Assembly: GCA_029204225.1 (NCBI GenBank)
Contig: CM055104.1
Location: 51,196,763-51,260,762 of the forward strand
DNA length: 64,000 nt
Origin: Diphasiastrum complanatum
Lineage: Eukaryota > Streptophyta > Lycopodiopsida > Lycopodiales > Lycopodiaceae
Reading direction: 5' to 3'
In this document: positions 12,801-22,688 of the stretch, in pieces
Numbering within the stretch: the first letter of the stretch is position 1
How the letters are laid out: each line of letters opens with the position of its first letter
Position numbers and translations under genes: made by a program
Notes under the pieces: generated by a model
What the model saw: only the letters and a program-made list of their open reading frames with translations
The model's database searches: none
What the model was told of the DNA's origin: nothing

Positions 12801-13774
12801 TACATGCAAGCAAGACACTCAAGCAGGTTCACTAACAGGTAACAAAGACAAGACATTATCCTTAGTGGAAATGATCTTGATGGTATACAAGAAGTGAAAA
12901 TAGCATTGTTTAAGGAGTTTAAGATGGTGGATCTTGGTAATCTTCATTTCATATTAGGAATAGAAGTTTCAAGAGGCAAGGATTTGAGTTCTATTTGTCA
13001 ATCCAAATATGCTTCTTCTATCTTAGAAAATTTTGAAATAAAAGATTGTAAAGGAGTAGAAACTCCTATGGAGCAAAATGAAAAAGTTTCCAATAGTGAT
13101 GATGAAGCTCCTTTGAGGACATCACACTATATAGGAGACTTGTAGGCTCCTTGATCTGTCTTACTATAAATAGACCTGATCTAACTTATAGTGTAGGCAA
13201 ACTAAGCCAATCTATGTAAAATTCATTGGTTTGTCATTGGAAAAATGCAAAAAGGGTGTTGAGGTACATCTCGGCCACCAAGAACTTTGGCATTGTATAT
13301 GATGGATCTAATCTTGCCTTAAGGGCATATTCGGATGCTGATTTTGCAGGTGATAAGGTGGATAGGAGGTCCACAAGTGTTTTTGTTACCTTCCTTAGCA
13401 ATGACATAGTGTCTTGGCTTTCCAAAAAGCAAGATACCATTTCTCTATCTTCAACCGAATCAGAATACAAGGCACTAACATCCACAACAAAGGAGATCCT
13501 ATGGTTGAAGCGGCTTTTGGTGGAATTGCAAGTCATGGAGGCCGAGGAGCAGCCAACAATATTTTGTGACAACCAATCAAGCCAAGCATTAGCGACCAAT
13601 CCAACATTCCATGCAAGGAGCAAGCACATAGAGATTGCTCACCATTTTGTGAGGGAAAAGGTTCAAGCAAAGGAGATCAAGCTACATCATGTGTCTTCTT
13701 CAGATTGCCTTGCTGATCTACTCACTAAAGCCTTGCCAAAGGCTTCATTTATCAAGTTAAGATCAGCCTTATGA
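9814..13774 (+). pseudogene. Copia A gag-pol polyprotein, disrupted
   Basis: The frame starts at the ATG at 9814. Domains in order are gag, a CCHC knuckle (CFFCGKKGHFASKC, about 10558), protease WWIDSGASSH (about 10726), GAG-pre-integrase (LWHKRLGHPN, about 11115), integrase core (YFIDDYSRY, LRSDNDGEY, NGIAERMNRT), RT (LVAKGF, FQLDV, LYGLKQAPRAW) and RNase H (YSDADFAGD, STESEYKAL, FCDNQSS, LADLLTKALP). Lesions are TAG for Trp at 9880, TGA at 11035, frameshifts near 11320, 11920 and 13140, and a stop near 13218. The RT YVDD region is missing and replaced by foreign sequence at 12769-12852. Confidence 0.92.
12769..12852 (+). other. Foreign patch replacing RT active-site region
   Basis: From atcacaagcaatcatgcaaacc to gtaacaaagacaag this segment matches 58353-58460, inside the non-autonomous LTR element at 55594-60427. 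The Copia copy lacks 24 bases of that sequence. On its left the RT frame is at FNDGKI. On its right a shifted frame resumes at LSGNDLDGIQEVKIALF. The catalytic YVDD that belongs between them is gone. How the patch arrived (template switching or gene-conversion-like repair) is inference. Confidence 0.75.
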
Positions 13775-13823
13775 GTTGTAGATAGATGTACTATAGTTGT
13801 ATCATGTAAAAATTGAGGAGGAT

Positions 13824-14772
13824 TGTTAGAATTAAGCAATTTTCACATGGTATTTTGACATCTATGTGGATCCACACGTGTGAGGACCTGTCCACATGTG
13901 TGAAATGACACTTGTAATATTCAGATCCATTTTGATAAGCTTTCATTTGAGTCTAATATGACCTCCTAGATTATAGGAGTTAGGTACTAGATTGTAGGAA
14001 TCTAGAAGGTCAACACAAGCCACCAATGGATGATGTGGCAAACTTGATAGATCTTATCCAAAGTGGATATGGATGAGTACAATGAGCTGTCCCACACATG
14101 CTGGATGCAGCTTAGAGAGAGATTATGGTGATTTGGTACTTGATCCATGATGGATCCGTTGTTGAGCTAATGATGAGAAATCTTGGTTTGTGAAGCAATC
14201 TTTGTGTTTTGACTCTCTTAAGAACTTTCTTTGTGGATGAATGATTAGAAAATGATAAGTAAACTATTTCTCTATTACCAGGCCGTACAGTAGCTGTACT
14301 TCACACGTGTGAAGCCGTGGATCATCATTCTTGATTGTTCTTGCTTGGAATCACAAAGATTGTCAAGTAGAAGCTAGATTTGGAAGCAGCTTTGTGGATG
14401 CAGCTTAGAGAGAGATTATGGTGATTTGGTACTTGATCCATGATGGATCCGTTGTTGAGCTAATGATGACAAATCTTGGTTTGTGAAGCAATCTTTGTGT
14501 TTTGACTCTCTTAAGCACTTTCTTTGTGGATGAAAGCTTAGAAAATGATAAGTAAATTATTTCTCTGTTATCAGGCCATACAGTAGCTGTACTTCACACA
14601 TGTGAAGCCGTGGATCATCATTTTTTATTGTTCTTGCTTGGAATCACAAATATTGTCAAGTAGAAGCTAGATTTGGAAGCTAGTCTTGATATAGATCAAA
14701 ATCCCAAGCTACCAATCACTCTTTGTGATCATTTGTAGATCAATTTCAGTCCTTAAACTCTGAAATTTGACA
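13824..14772 (+). repeat. Copia A 3' LTR with internal tandem duplication
   Basis: It begins tgttagaattaagc right after a purine-rich tract (aattgaggaggat). It is 949 bp, about 285 bp longer than the 5' LTR, because a segment of about 293 bp starting gatgcagcttagagag at 14104 is repeated at 14397. The two tandem copies are nearly identical. The LTR ends gaca at 14772 and is followed by the target-site copy tgaaa. Confidence 0.9.
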
Positions 14773-15112
14773 TGAAACTCGTGGAGAGCCATGCTTACTT
14801 CCTATTGGACCCCTAATCCTAGCCTCTCCTATGCTATTGGATGAGTGATGCATCTATCTTGCAATTCTATTGAACCCTTCGTGAGGATTTCTCAATTTTG
14901 ATTGGACCCTTTGACCAAAGCCAACGCTTTAACTTGATCACTCATCAAATTACATTAACATAAGTGTCACAAGCCTATTTACAAGCCTAACTAACTGAGT
15001 TTGCATCATAAGCTACTTTTGGCCAAATTGTGGCTTTACATGTGGAATTGACAATTTTGCCATCTTTGCCAATTTTGGCCCTATCAAACTCCTACACAAA
15101 GATGCTTGACAT
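14773..15112 (-). mobile_element. Copia B 5' LTR, distal part
   Basis: After the duplicated tgaaa the sequence continues the LTR broken at 8525. It shares attggacccc, attggatgagtga and ttgatcactcatcaaat with the Copia C LTR at 48990-49135. The exact outer end is not certain because the LTR diverges; gcttgaca at about 15112 is one candidate. The stretch 15070-15160 also resembles 54680-54780. Confidence 0.55.
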
Positions 15113-16599
15113 AAAACCTTAGCAAACCCCTAAAGCTATGATAGATAGCTTTTTATAACTTTCATAGCGACAGCCTACATATGCTTTTGATCTGTGATAG
15201 TTCCAACACACTTCTACATGCCATTAGCGATTGCTTTTAAGAAGTGGGTGTCCAAACCAGCCCACGTCATTTGCAGTGGCAGCCAGGCAGATTCCAGTGC
15301 ACTTCAATGGTTATCTCTAGCAGAGTTGAAGCCTAAAATGTGAGGCTGTCAATATCAACACAAATGTACCAATCACGTAGTTACAGATGAGAAGATGTGG
15401 TTCAATAATTGACCTACGATGTGCTAAACAGTGAGAGCTGCCTTTAGTCTTGACTTGTTGCTGCACCGTAATCCAATAACAAACAAAAATTTTAGTGATG
15501 CACGATTGATGCAACCTGTTGAGCTAAGCGATAAACCAGTCATACTTAAGTCACCTCCAAACTCGTACTGCCGGAGCACCCAGTCTCTGAACTTTGGTAA
15601 TGACCATTTCCGTCAAAACACATTCATGAGGGGGATATCTCTTGCCCTAAGTCTCATCTTGCAATCAAGGGTAGTTGCGCACAGACGGTTGTGGAAACCT
15701 CATTAAAAGTTCTAATCCACATGGCAAGATCAACACACATTGCTTCAGCATGAGGAAAAAACTTCTTGCCCTAAGTGTCATCTTGCAATTAGTGGTACAC
15801 AAACACTTGTGGAAGCATCACTACAAGTCTTCCCGAGCAGCTCACGATGTGCCCGCTAACGTGTGACGGGAAGCGTGAGCATTACCCAGAACCCCCCCCC
15901 CTTTCCCTCGCTCTTTCCGACTACAGGCAGCTCACGCTGTTCGTGACACACCCCCTCTCCCCCCCCCCCCCCCCCCCCCCCCTCCCTTCCCTTCCGCCCC
16001 CGCTCTCACGTTTAAAAACCTATTACTTCAAACTCTTGTTGAAGAGCTTTTGCTTCTAGTTTTACTTTTGCTTTGATCATTCGCTGGCGCCATCGCCAAG
16101 GGCATAGTTGGTGTTGAAGAGCGCTTGCAGAAGATGCGGTGCCACAGCTGACAACTAATCTATGTGGGAGTGAATGCTAGCATCTCACTCTTTGCCCCGC
16201 TCGTGGCAAGACCATGACTGAAGCACGAGCGCCTTGTACCGATTGTGGTACTCCAGTCCTTTGCTTGGTTCAGGTTGGTCTCGCTTTTGCTCATCTTCTA
16301 CCACCCAAACTTTCCCTTACTTTTTGTCAACAGTTGCGATCCAATCCTTTTGCAACGTGTCTGTTACGCACATGTTTAGGTTAACCTTGTGGCTTAGCCA
16401 ATCGCACATCATCATTTTAATGCTTAGTATTTCATTATGTTAGTCAGGTGGGCAAGGTCCAGAGACCATGGGCAATGCCCAATGCATAAGCAAAAATATC
16501 ATACTGGACAATATCAAAGGGTGCAAAATTCACCGTTCTTTTCCTTTAATATTTTTTGTGGTAAGCAATCTATGATTTGGGCATTCTTTGTTCCTGTTA
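15113..16599. other. Non-coding region with local repeats
   Basis: No recognisable gene. Two related segments about 112 bp apart (15640-15715 and 15752-15832, both with cttgccctaagt.tcatcttgcaat) show an old tandem duplication. A pure C24 tract sits at 15959-15982. At 16085-16102 tggcgccatcgccaaggg partly resembles the primer site used by some Gypsy lineages (tggcgcc...gcc...ggg), which may mean an old LTR end lies just left of it; this is weak. Confidence 0.4.
15959..15982 (+). repeat. Poly-C tract (C24)
   Basis: 24 consecutive C residues within a broader pyrimidine-rich stretch from about 15890 to 16005. The exact length in such a tract is prone to sequencing error. Confidence 0.9.
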
Positions 16600-17599
16600 T
16601 TTCAATGTGCTTACTCCTAGAGTGAAATCTAGGGTTGGACGATAAGGCAATAGCACTCTAATTATCACAGAATATGATTGTAGGGCTGTCTGATAGTAAA
16701 TTTCTCAACCAAAACGCTTTTTTAATGGATATGTATTCTGCTTCTGTAGATGAAAGAGCGATAGAGGTTTTCTTACGACAGTTCCATGAGATAGGACCGC
16801 TGTTGAAGAAGAATGTAAATCCAGATGTGGACTTACGATTGTCTACATCTCCTCCCCAGCTTGCATCAGAATATCCACTGACCTGATGGAGATTGTCATT
16901 GTTGACTTCTCCATAGCAGATGCACTGGTCCATGGTAGCTCAAATATACCTCATGACTCTTATGAGAGCCTTCCAATGGGTAATGTCAAGAATAGCCATA
17001 TATTGGCTGAGTGAGCTTACTGCAAAAGAGATGTCAGATCTTGTACAGACCATTGCGTACATGAGAGATCCAAGTATTGATCGATAAGGATACTCACTCA
17101 TCTGCTCCTCTTCCTGCTTGGTCTGGGGACATTGGTCCTTTGACAAACGCAGGCCTAGATCCATCAGTGAGTGAGCTAACTTATAGTTCATCAGATTATA
17201 TCTGTCAAGAACCTTGTGAAGATACCTTTGTTGAGCGATATACATCAGTCGTTTCGCTCTGTCTCGGTAGATTTGAATGCCAAGACAAAAGTGAGCTTCA
17301 CCCAGGTCAATCATGTGGAACTCATAAAATAGCATCTGTTTAGCATCCTTAACCAAATTGGTATTGTTCCTGAAAAGCAACGTATCATCCACGTATAAGG
17401 TGATGATAATGAAGGATTGCTGCACCGACTTGGAATAGACGTTGCAATCAGCAGTGCTTGGTTGGAAACCTTGTTCGATGAGAAATGTGTTAATCCTCTG
17501 AAACCAAGCTCTAGCAGACTATTTCAAGCCGTAAAGTGCCTTATGGAGCTTACAGACATGATTCTTCATACCTTCTAGAATATATCCTTCGGATTGGAT
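16600..17599 (-). pseudogene. Copia RT/RNase H remnant, separate lineage
   Basis: The minus strand encodes the C-terminal half of a Copia polyprotein. It shows LHKALYGLK (next Gln changed to stop TAG), ARAWFQRIN, the intact RT motif ITLYVDDTLLF at about 17395, SILGSLMYAM, then RNase H GYSDASWGGD, ALSSTEAEY and IIFCDN followed by a stop. Reading frames are otherwise long. The sequence differs clearly from Copia A-D. Upstream coding sequence is cut exactly at the CACTA-like terminus at 17600, so that element inserted into this Copia. Confidence 0.85.
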
Positions 17600-18870
17600 C
17601 ACTAGGCCAAAATGGAAAAAAAAATAATGGCCAAAAACCGTCATTTAAGTCGGTTTTAATGACGGTTTTGAGGGTCGTCATTTAATCCATGTCATTAAAA
17701 TCAATGTCTAAAATGACGGCCAAAAATCGTCATATATGCTATCTTAAATGACGGCCTATAAAAAGCCGTCATTTATTTATTTTTAATCTAAAAATTTGAC
17801 GACCGAAAGCCCTCATTTAAACCATCTTAAATGACGGTCAAAAACCGTAATTTAAATTGACCTAAATGATGGCCATTAAAATTTGTCTTTTTTATTTTGC
17901 CAAAATGGAGAATAAATGACGGCCAAAAACCATCATTCAAATCAACTTAAATGACGACCATTAAAAACTGTCCTTTTTATTTTGCCAAATCGAAAGATAA
18001 ATGACAACCAAAAATCGTCATTTAAATTAATTTAAATGACTGCCATTAAAAACCGTCATTTTTATTTTTCCCAAACGAAAAATAAATGACAGCCAAAAAT
18101 CGTCATTTAAGTGGACTTTAATGATGGTCATTAAAAATCGTCTCTTTTATTTTGCCAAAATGGAAAATAAATGACGTCCCAAAATCGTCATTTAAATCAA
18201 TTTAAACGACGACCATTATAAACCGCCCTTTTTATTTCGCCAAAACAAAGAATAAATGACGGCCAAAAATTGTCATTTAAATCAACTTAAATGAAGGCCA
18301 TTATAAACCGTCCTTTTTATTTTGCTAAAACGAAGAATAAATGACGGCCAAAACCGTCATTTAAACTTAAATGACGGCCATTAAAAACCGTCCTTTTTAT
18401 TTTGCCAGAACGAAGAATAAATGACGACCAAAAATTGTCATTTAAATCAACTTAAATGAAGGCCATTATAAACGGTCCTTTTTATTTTGCCAAAGAATAA
18501 ATGACGGCCAAAAGCCGTCATTTAAATCAACTTAAATGACGGCCATTAAAACTGTCCTTTTTATTTTGCCAAAACGAAGAAAAAAAATCGTCATTTAAGT
18601 CGACTCAAATGACGGCCAATAAAAATCGTCTATTTTATGTAATTGAAAATAAATGACGATAAAAAGCCGTCATTTAATCGACTTAAATGACTAATAATAA
18701 AAACCATCTTTTGTATTTTGCCAAAATGAAAATAATTGATAACAAAAAATTGTCATATCAATCAGCTTAAGTAAGCAACATCAAATTGGTTCTTTTTAAT
18801 TTTTCAAATGTAAAATAAATGATGACCAAAAACCGTCATTTAAATCAACTTAAACCCACAACCTAGAAAT
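17600..18870. mobile_element. CACTA-like terminus with subterminal repeats
   Basis: The sequence starts CACTAggccaaaatgg exactly where Copia RT homology ends. The preceding gat could be the 3-bp target site. The next 1.25 kb consists of about a dozen diverged units of about 100 bp, each with inverted words such as aatgacggccaaaa and aaaaaccgtcattt. Closely spaced GACGG/CCGTC words in both orientations near a CACTA end are typical of En/Spm-type subterminal regions. No matching TAGTG end was found downstream, so the other end is lost or masked. Confidence 0.6.
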
Positions 18871-19961
18871 GACACTTTTCTCACATTTGATCTTGTGCCA
18901 CTCACAAGTCTTGAACCACAACCATGGCAACGTCAAAACCCTCAATGTTTTATGATAGTTAAACCGCTATTGCAATACATAGATGGTCATATAATTATTT
19001 TCCGAGAACCTAAGGCCCCTAAGTGTTACGTACTTGTCTGCCCCCTCATTTTCTCAATCAAAGGCTGGATGTGGACAAGGCCAAGTTCGAGCACAACACC
19101 AAGATAAGTCTTAGCACATGCCCTTGCAAATTTGAATCCTCCACATGCAAAAGCAAATGCATAGACACGACCCTCACTGAAATATGAGGAAAACAACTAG
19201 AGTAACTGAATATTGTGGCCTGTAAAATTAAGGAGCTTGATCACCATAACCAAAGAGAAAAATCCAAACCATATGTCAAACACTTTTGTATGAATGTGAA
19301 AAATATAATGACATGGTAGAACATAGGCACATAATGTTAACTTGTGAGGAAACAGCCTACAAAACCATGATACACACACTGATTTTGGCCTCTTATTTAT
19401 ATCACTCCCCCTTGTTTTAAAAAAACTGCAGCCCAAAAAAATCTGAAATTAAAATATTTGAGCAAGATTTTTTAAGGTTCTAGAGTTCTGGAACGCTCGT
19501 TTCCAAAACATTGAGGGCCCAAAACTCTGGTCCAGTGCAACTTAGCCAAATTGATTGTAATGGTGGAATCTCGTGGCATGTATTGTCTAAGTAAATATAT
19601 TTCTCACCTTTGTGCAAAACAACCAAAGAAGTTCTCCAATAAGTGACATGTTGGTAAAGGCCTCCTTCCCTCCACGAGAAACTTTTGTTCAAAAAACACA
19701 AGATCTCCCTAGATTAAAATGAACATAACTAGGGAATTCCGGACGGAACACTTTCTAGACAGCCAATCTAGGATATTTGGTGGTCTGAATTTTCTATTTA
19801 GGAATTTTTTTCCTATTTAAGAAAGTTTTGATTTGAATTACCTAAATATGAAATATTTTGCCTATATAGTTTCATAGATTTTCTATCTAGGAACTAGCAA
19901 TGTGAGCCTGTCGATGACGAGCGGCCAACGGTGTGTCTGTGTGCGCGCGGGGGCATGCGGC

Positions 19962-20022
<61 letters not shown>

Positions 20023-20834
20023 GCCCAAAACAGCCAAATGGAACAAGGAAAAAGTAGGTGAAATGGAATCACATAAAAAAGTTGAATCTGATTACAAAGA
20101 TCAACATTGACGAAGCTGTCTCATTCTAGAATTTATACATATTTAAGAAGCAAACAATCTGCAACAAGCATTATAGTTCTCTCTTTATTACGCTTTTCAC
20201 AGTCTCTAAACAAGAGACTACCAAAACTGTAATAGCAGCTGATCGGATTCGAGATTTTGAAATGCGGAGTTCATCAACAAAGAGTTTTGTTAATCAAAAC
20301 ATCGCTTCATTCCAGTCTTGCTGCTTGCTGTGTGTTGGAATCGTATATATACCTCTCCAATTCCCTTTGTGCCGATTTGGGTCTGCGGATCTTGCTTGTA
20401 TAGCACGAATCGTGTCACTCAGCTTCGCTCTCCAAAGTTTTACGTTCTCTGTAAGTTGATATTATTTAGTTTTTAACAACAGTCTAATTCACATATTGAA
20501 TATAGCTTTTCGTTGTATGATGTCAGAACAAGTTTAATTCGGTTTTTCAGGTTCATGTCATCCGGCTTCACTCTTCAAAGTCTTCCGTTCTCTGCAAATT
20601 CGCAGAGCAATTGGAAGAGAGGGAGCGATTGGGCCTATTCAAGGCCGATTGTCATTCTAGATCTGATCTGGAACTTAGCATTTGTGGTGGTAATAGTTGT
20701 GGTGTTAATTTTAAGCAGACAAGAGTTGCCACGTGTCATGATCTAGGTGTGCACATGGCTTGGAGTCTCTTTCCTTGGAGGTATACAAGGGGAAGAGGAC
20801 TCATTTGCCATCCATTCTATCTACCTAGGAGGAG
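18871..20834. other. Mostly non-coding; weak exon candidate
   Basis: This may be the interior of the element starting at 17600. On the minus strand about 19047-19180 reads with a coding-like frame (GRVYAFAFACGGFKFARAC) bounded by a plausible acceptor (atatttcag) and donor (gtacgt). I do not recognise the protein and it may be chance. The remainder to 20834 has no supported gene apart from the (AG)n tract. Confidence 0.3.
19966..20019 (+). repeat. (AG)n microsatellite
   Basis: An uninterrupted AG dinucleotide run of 54 bases, preceded by a GC-rich gtgtgcgcgcgg stretch. Confidence 0.95.
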
Positions 20835-21268
20835 GTGGATGGAGAGCATGTGCACGGCCAGGGTGTATGCTAGCGTGAGGCAAGAGATGGCTGAGAGCCT
20901 AGGTGGTGGTGAAAAAGAACTTTTACTGGCCTTAAAAAGTCAAGTGGAGGCATATGTTCGCAAGTGTGCACAACGCCAAGTTAATAAAGCTGAAAGACTT
21001 AAGGCAGCTGGTTTACTAATGCCCTTGGAAATTCCCGAAAGAAAGTGGGAAAGCATTTCCATGGACTTTGTGATGGGTTACCTCGGACGGGGAAGCAAAA
21101 TGATGCCATTGGGTAATAGTTGAAAGGTTAACTAAAATGGCGCAGTTCTTACCAACCAAGCAAACTGTCAAAGCTTCTGAACTTGCTCAGCTTTTCGTTG
21201 AAAAGTTGTTCATGTTATTTGGTTTGCCGAATGACATTGTTAGTGATCGAGATCCAAAGTTCACCCTC
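20835..21268 (+). pseudogene. Gypsy (chromovirus-type) integrase fragment
   Basis: The frame at 20900-21100 reads VEAYVRKCAQRQVNKAERLK, PLEIPERKWESISMDFVMG, typical of the Ty3/Gypsy integrase zinc-binding and core N-terminal region. After a frameshift near 21090 it continues VERLTKMAQFLP, LFGLPNDIVSDRDPKFT, ending abruptly at 21268. The second Cys of the zinc finger (expected C-x-x-C near CAQRQ) is lost. No LTR is attached, so this is a truncated scrap. Sequence left of about 20900 is not Gypsy-like. Confidence 0.85.
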
Positions 21269-22688
21269 CGATCCTGATAGCTGCAGCAGCACCAGGCTCC
21301 AAAACGTACAAAACAGTAGAAGCCTGGAGTTTCAGAGTTTTTTTTTATTTAATCGTTGTTGTAATCATTTTTGGTCAGTACATTCCAGAACGTACAGTAC
21401 GTTCGACCTATTTTTTCCCAAAACAGGTATCTGAAGGTCCAACGTTCAAACATAGTAGCCATACTTTTCGCCATTGTTTTTGAGGCCACAGCACAACTGT
21501 GCTAAGGTTAACAACTACTCAGAGATTTTGCATAATGTGATAAACGTGTATTTTTCTGAAGGCAAAAGCAATAACGTATTACAATTTGTAAGCTCTGTGA
21601 GGAGTTGGAGAAAGTAAGAGCTAGAAAGCACAGAAAAAGGTCAGCCTTGCAACTTAAATCACATGTCTCACTGTTCGCAAGCATATTCACAGCCTACTGT
21701 TCTCCAGCATATCCCTAGCTTACAATGATACTCCCCAGACTAGGTGATATGTTCACAAATGTCAGAAAAAAGAACATGGATGAAAACAGTAGGGCATATT
21801 CAGGAAAGGACAAATCAAGAAGCTGTACCTTCATGCTTTAGATAGATGCAGCTAATAACATACATATGTAACTCAAAAGGAAAGTAATCCTGCACAATAC
21901 AGTAGTTATATATACTCTTGCCTAGCATATCACAAGATTGTCATGCAAATGAAGAATCCGACAGCATCTAATAGAAAAACAGCAGAAAACAATGATGCAG
22001 CACCAACTACCATGGACTTATCAATAATATTACTACTACAAGATCACGTCTGCACAGCAAGTCTTAAACCCTTTCACTTCTCTAAGCAGACCAGGTGGTC
22101 CATGTTGTCAAGGCCATCAATTGATTAATAACTAAGATGTGTAAAGTGGTGAAAACAGCAATAACTGACTACAAAAGTGCTGCAGAGACAAATACTTAAA
22201 AAAGGTATAAAACCCTAATTTGATGATAGGTCCTTCCAAAGGAAAAAAGATTATCTGAAAGGACAGCCAGCTGATGTGGCAAGTTTTAAGAGCAAAAATA
22301 TGTCAAAAGTAACTGAAAGTTTCCTCACTGCAAGGGAGCCTTCTCCATTACTGAAGGCCGAGAGCAGTAAGGAAATTTGATTGGTCTTTGAATGCATCCA
22401 CGAAAGTCCTGACAAGTTCATAGAAATTTTCATGCAAGTCAAAGGTTAACTTATCTTTTCCCTCACAAGGATATTGTTAAACCAAGAACTGTGGCACATA
22501 GACAATAAGCAACTAGAAGATGCATAAGTAGTTTCAAAATTTAACGTGATCCACAATGAATAAGTTATCCATCGTCATATCAACGATTCTCTGGGAATCC
22601 TGAAAAAGAAGGGCCACTGGATCCACTTATGGAAGGTTTCCCTGTTTTGAAGAAAATCACAGTAGCAATGGCACCAATATTATGGAGC
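21269..22688. other. Intergenic, downstream of the CONSTANS-like gene
   Basis: About 1.4 kb with no coding sequence I can support. The right part, next to the stop codon at 22689, should hold the 3' UTR and polyadenylation region of the CONSTANS-like gene on the minus strand, but its end cannot be placed from sequence alone. Confidence 0.5.

Larger units (their letters stand above)
8526..14772 (+). mobile_element. Copia A, complete LTR retrotransposon
   Basis: The element has 5' LTR 8526-9189, primer site 9190-9201, gag-pol 9814-13774, a purine-rich tract just before 13824 and 3' LTR 13824-14772. Both LTRs start tgttagaattaagc and end in ca. The flanking pentamer tgaaa occurs at 8521-8525 and 14773-14777 and is the target-site duplication. 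Gene order gag, protease, integrase, RT, RNase H is that of Copia. It is inserted in the LTR of Copia B. The reading frame is broken in several places, so it is non-autonomous now. Confidence 0.93.

Noticed and set aside
16085-16102. Firm call of a Gypsy primer site tggcgcc...ggg
   Set aside because: Only part of the 18-mer matches and no LTR ends or coding interior follow, so it is mentioned only as a possibility.
17600-18870. CRISPR-like array
   Set aside because: Repeats are diverged, of variable spacing and internally inverted, and the context is plant nuclear DNA; CACTA subterminal repeats explain them better.
19887-20072. Leu-Ser repeat ORF
   Set aside because: It is the translated (AG)n microsatellite.
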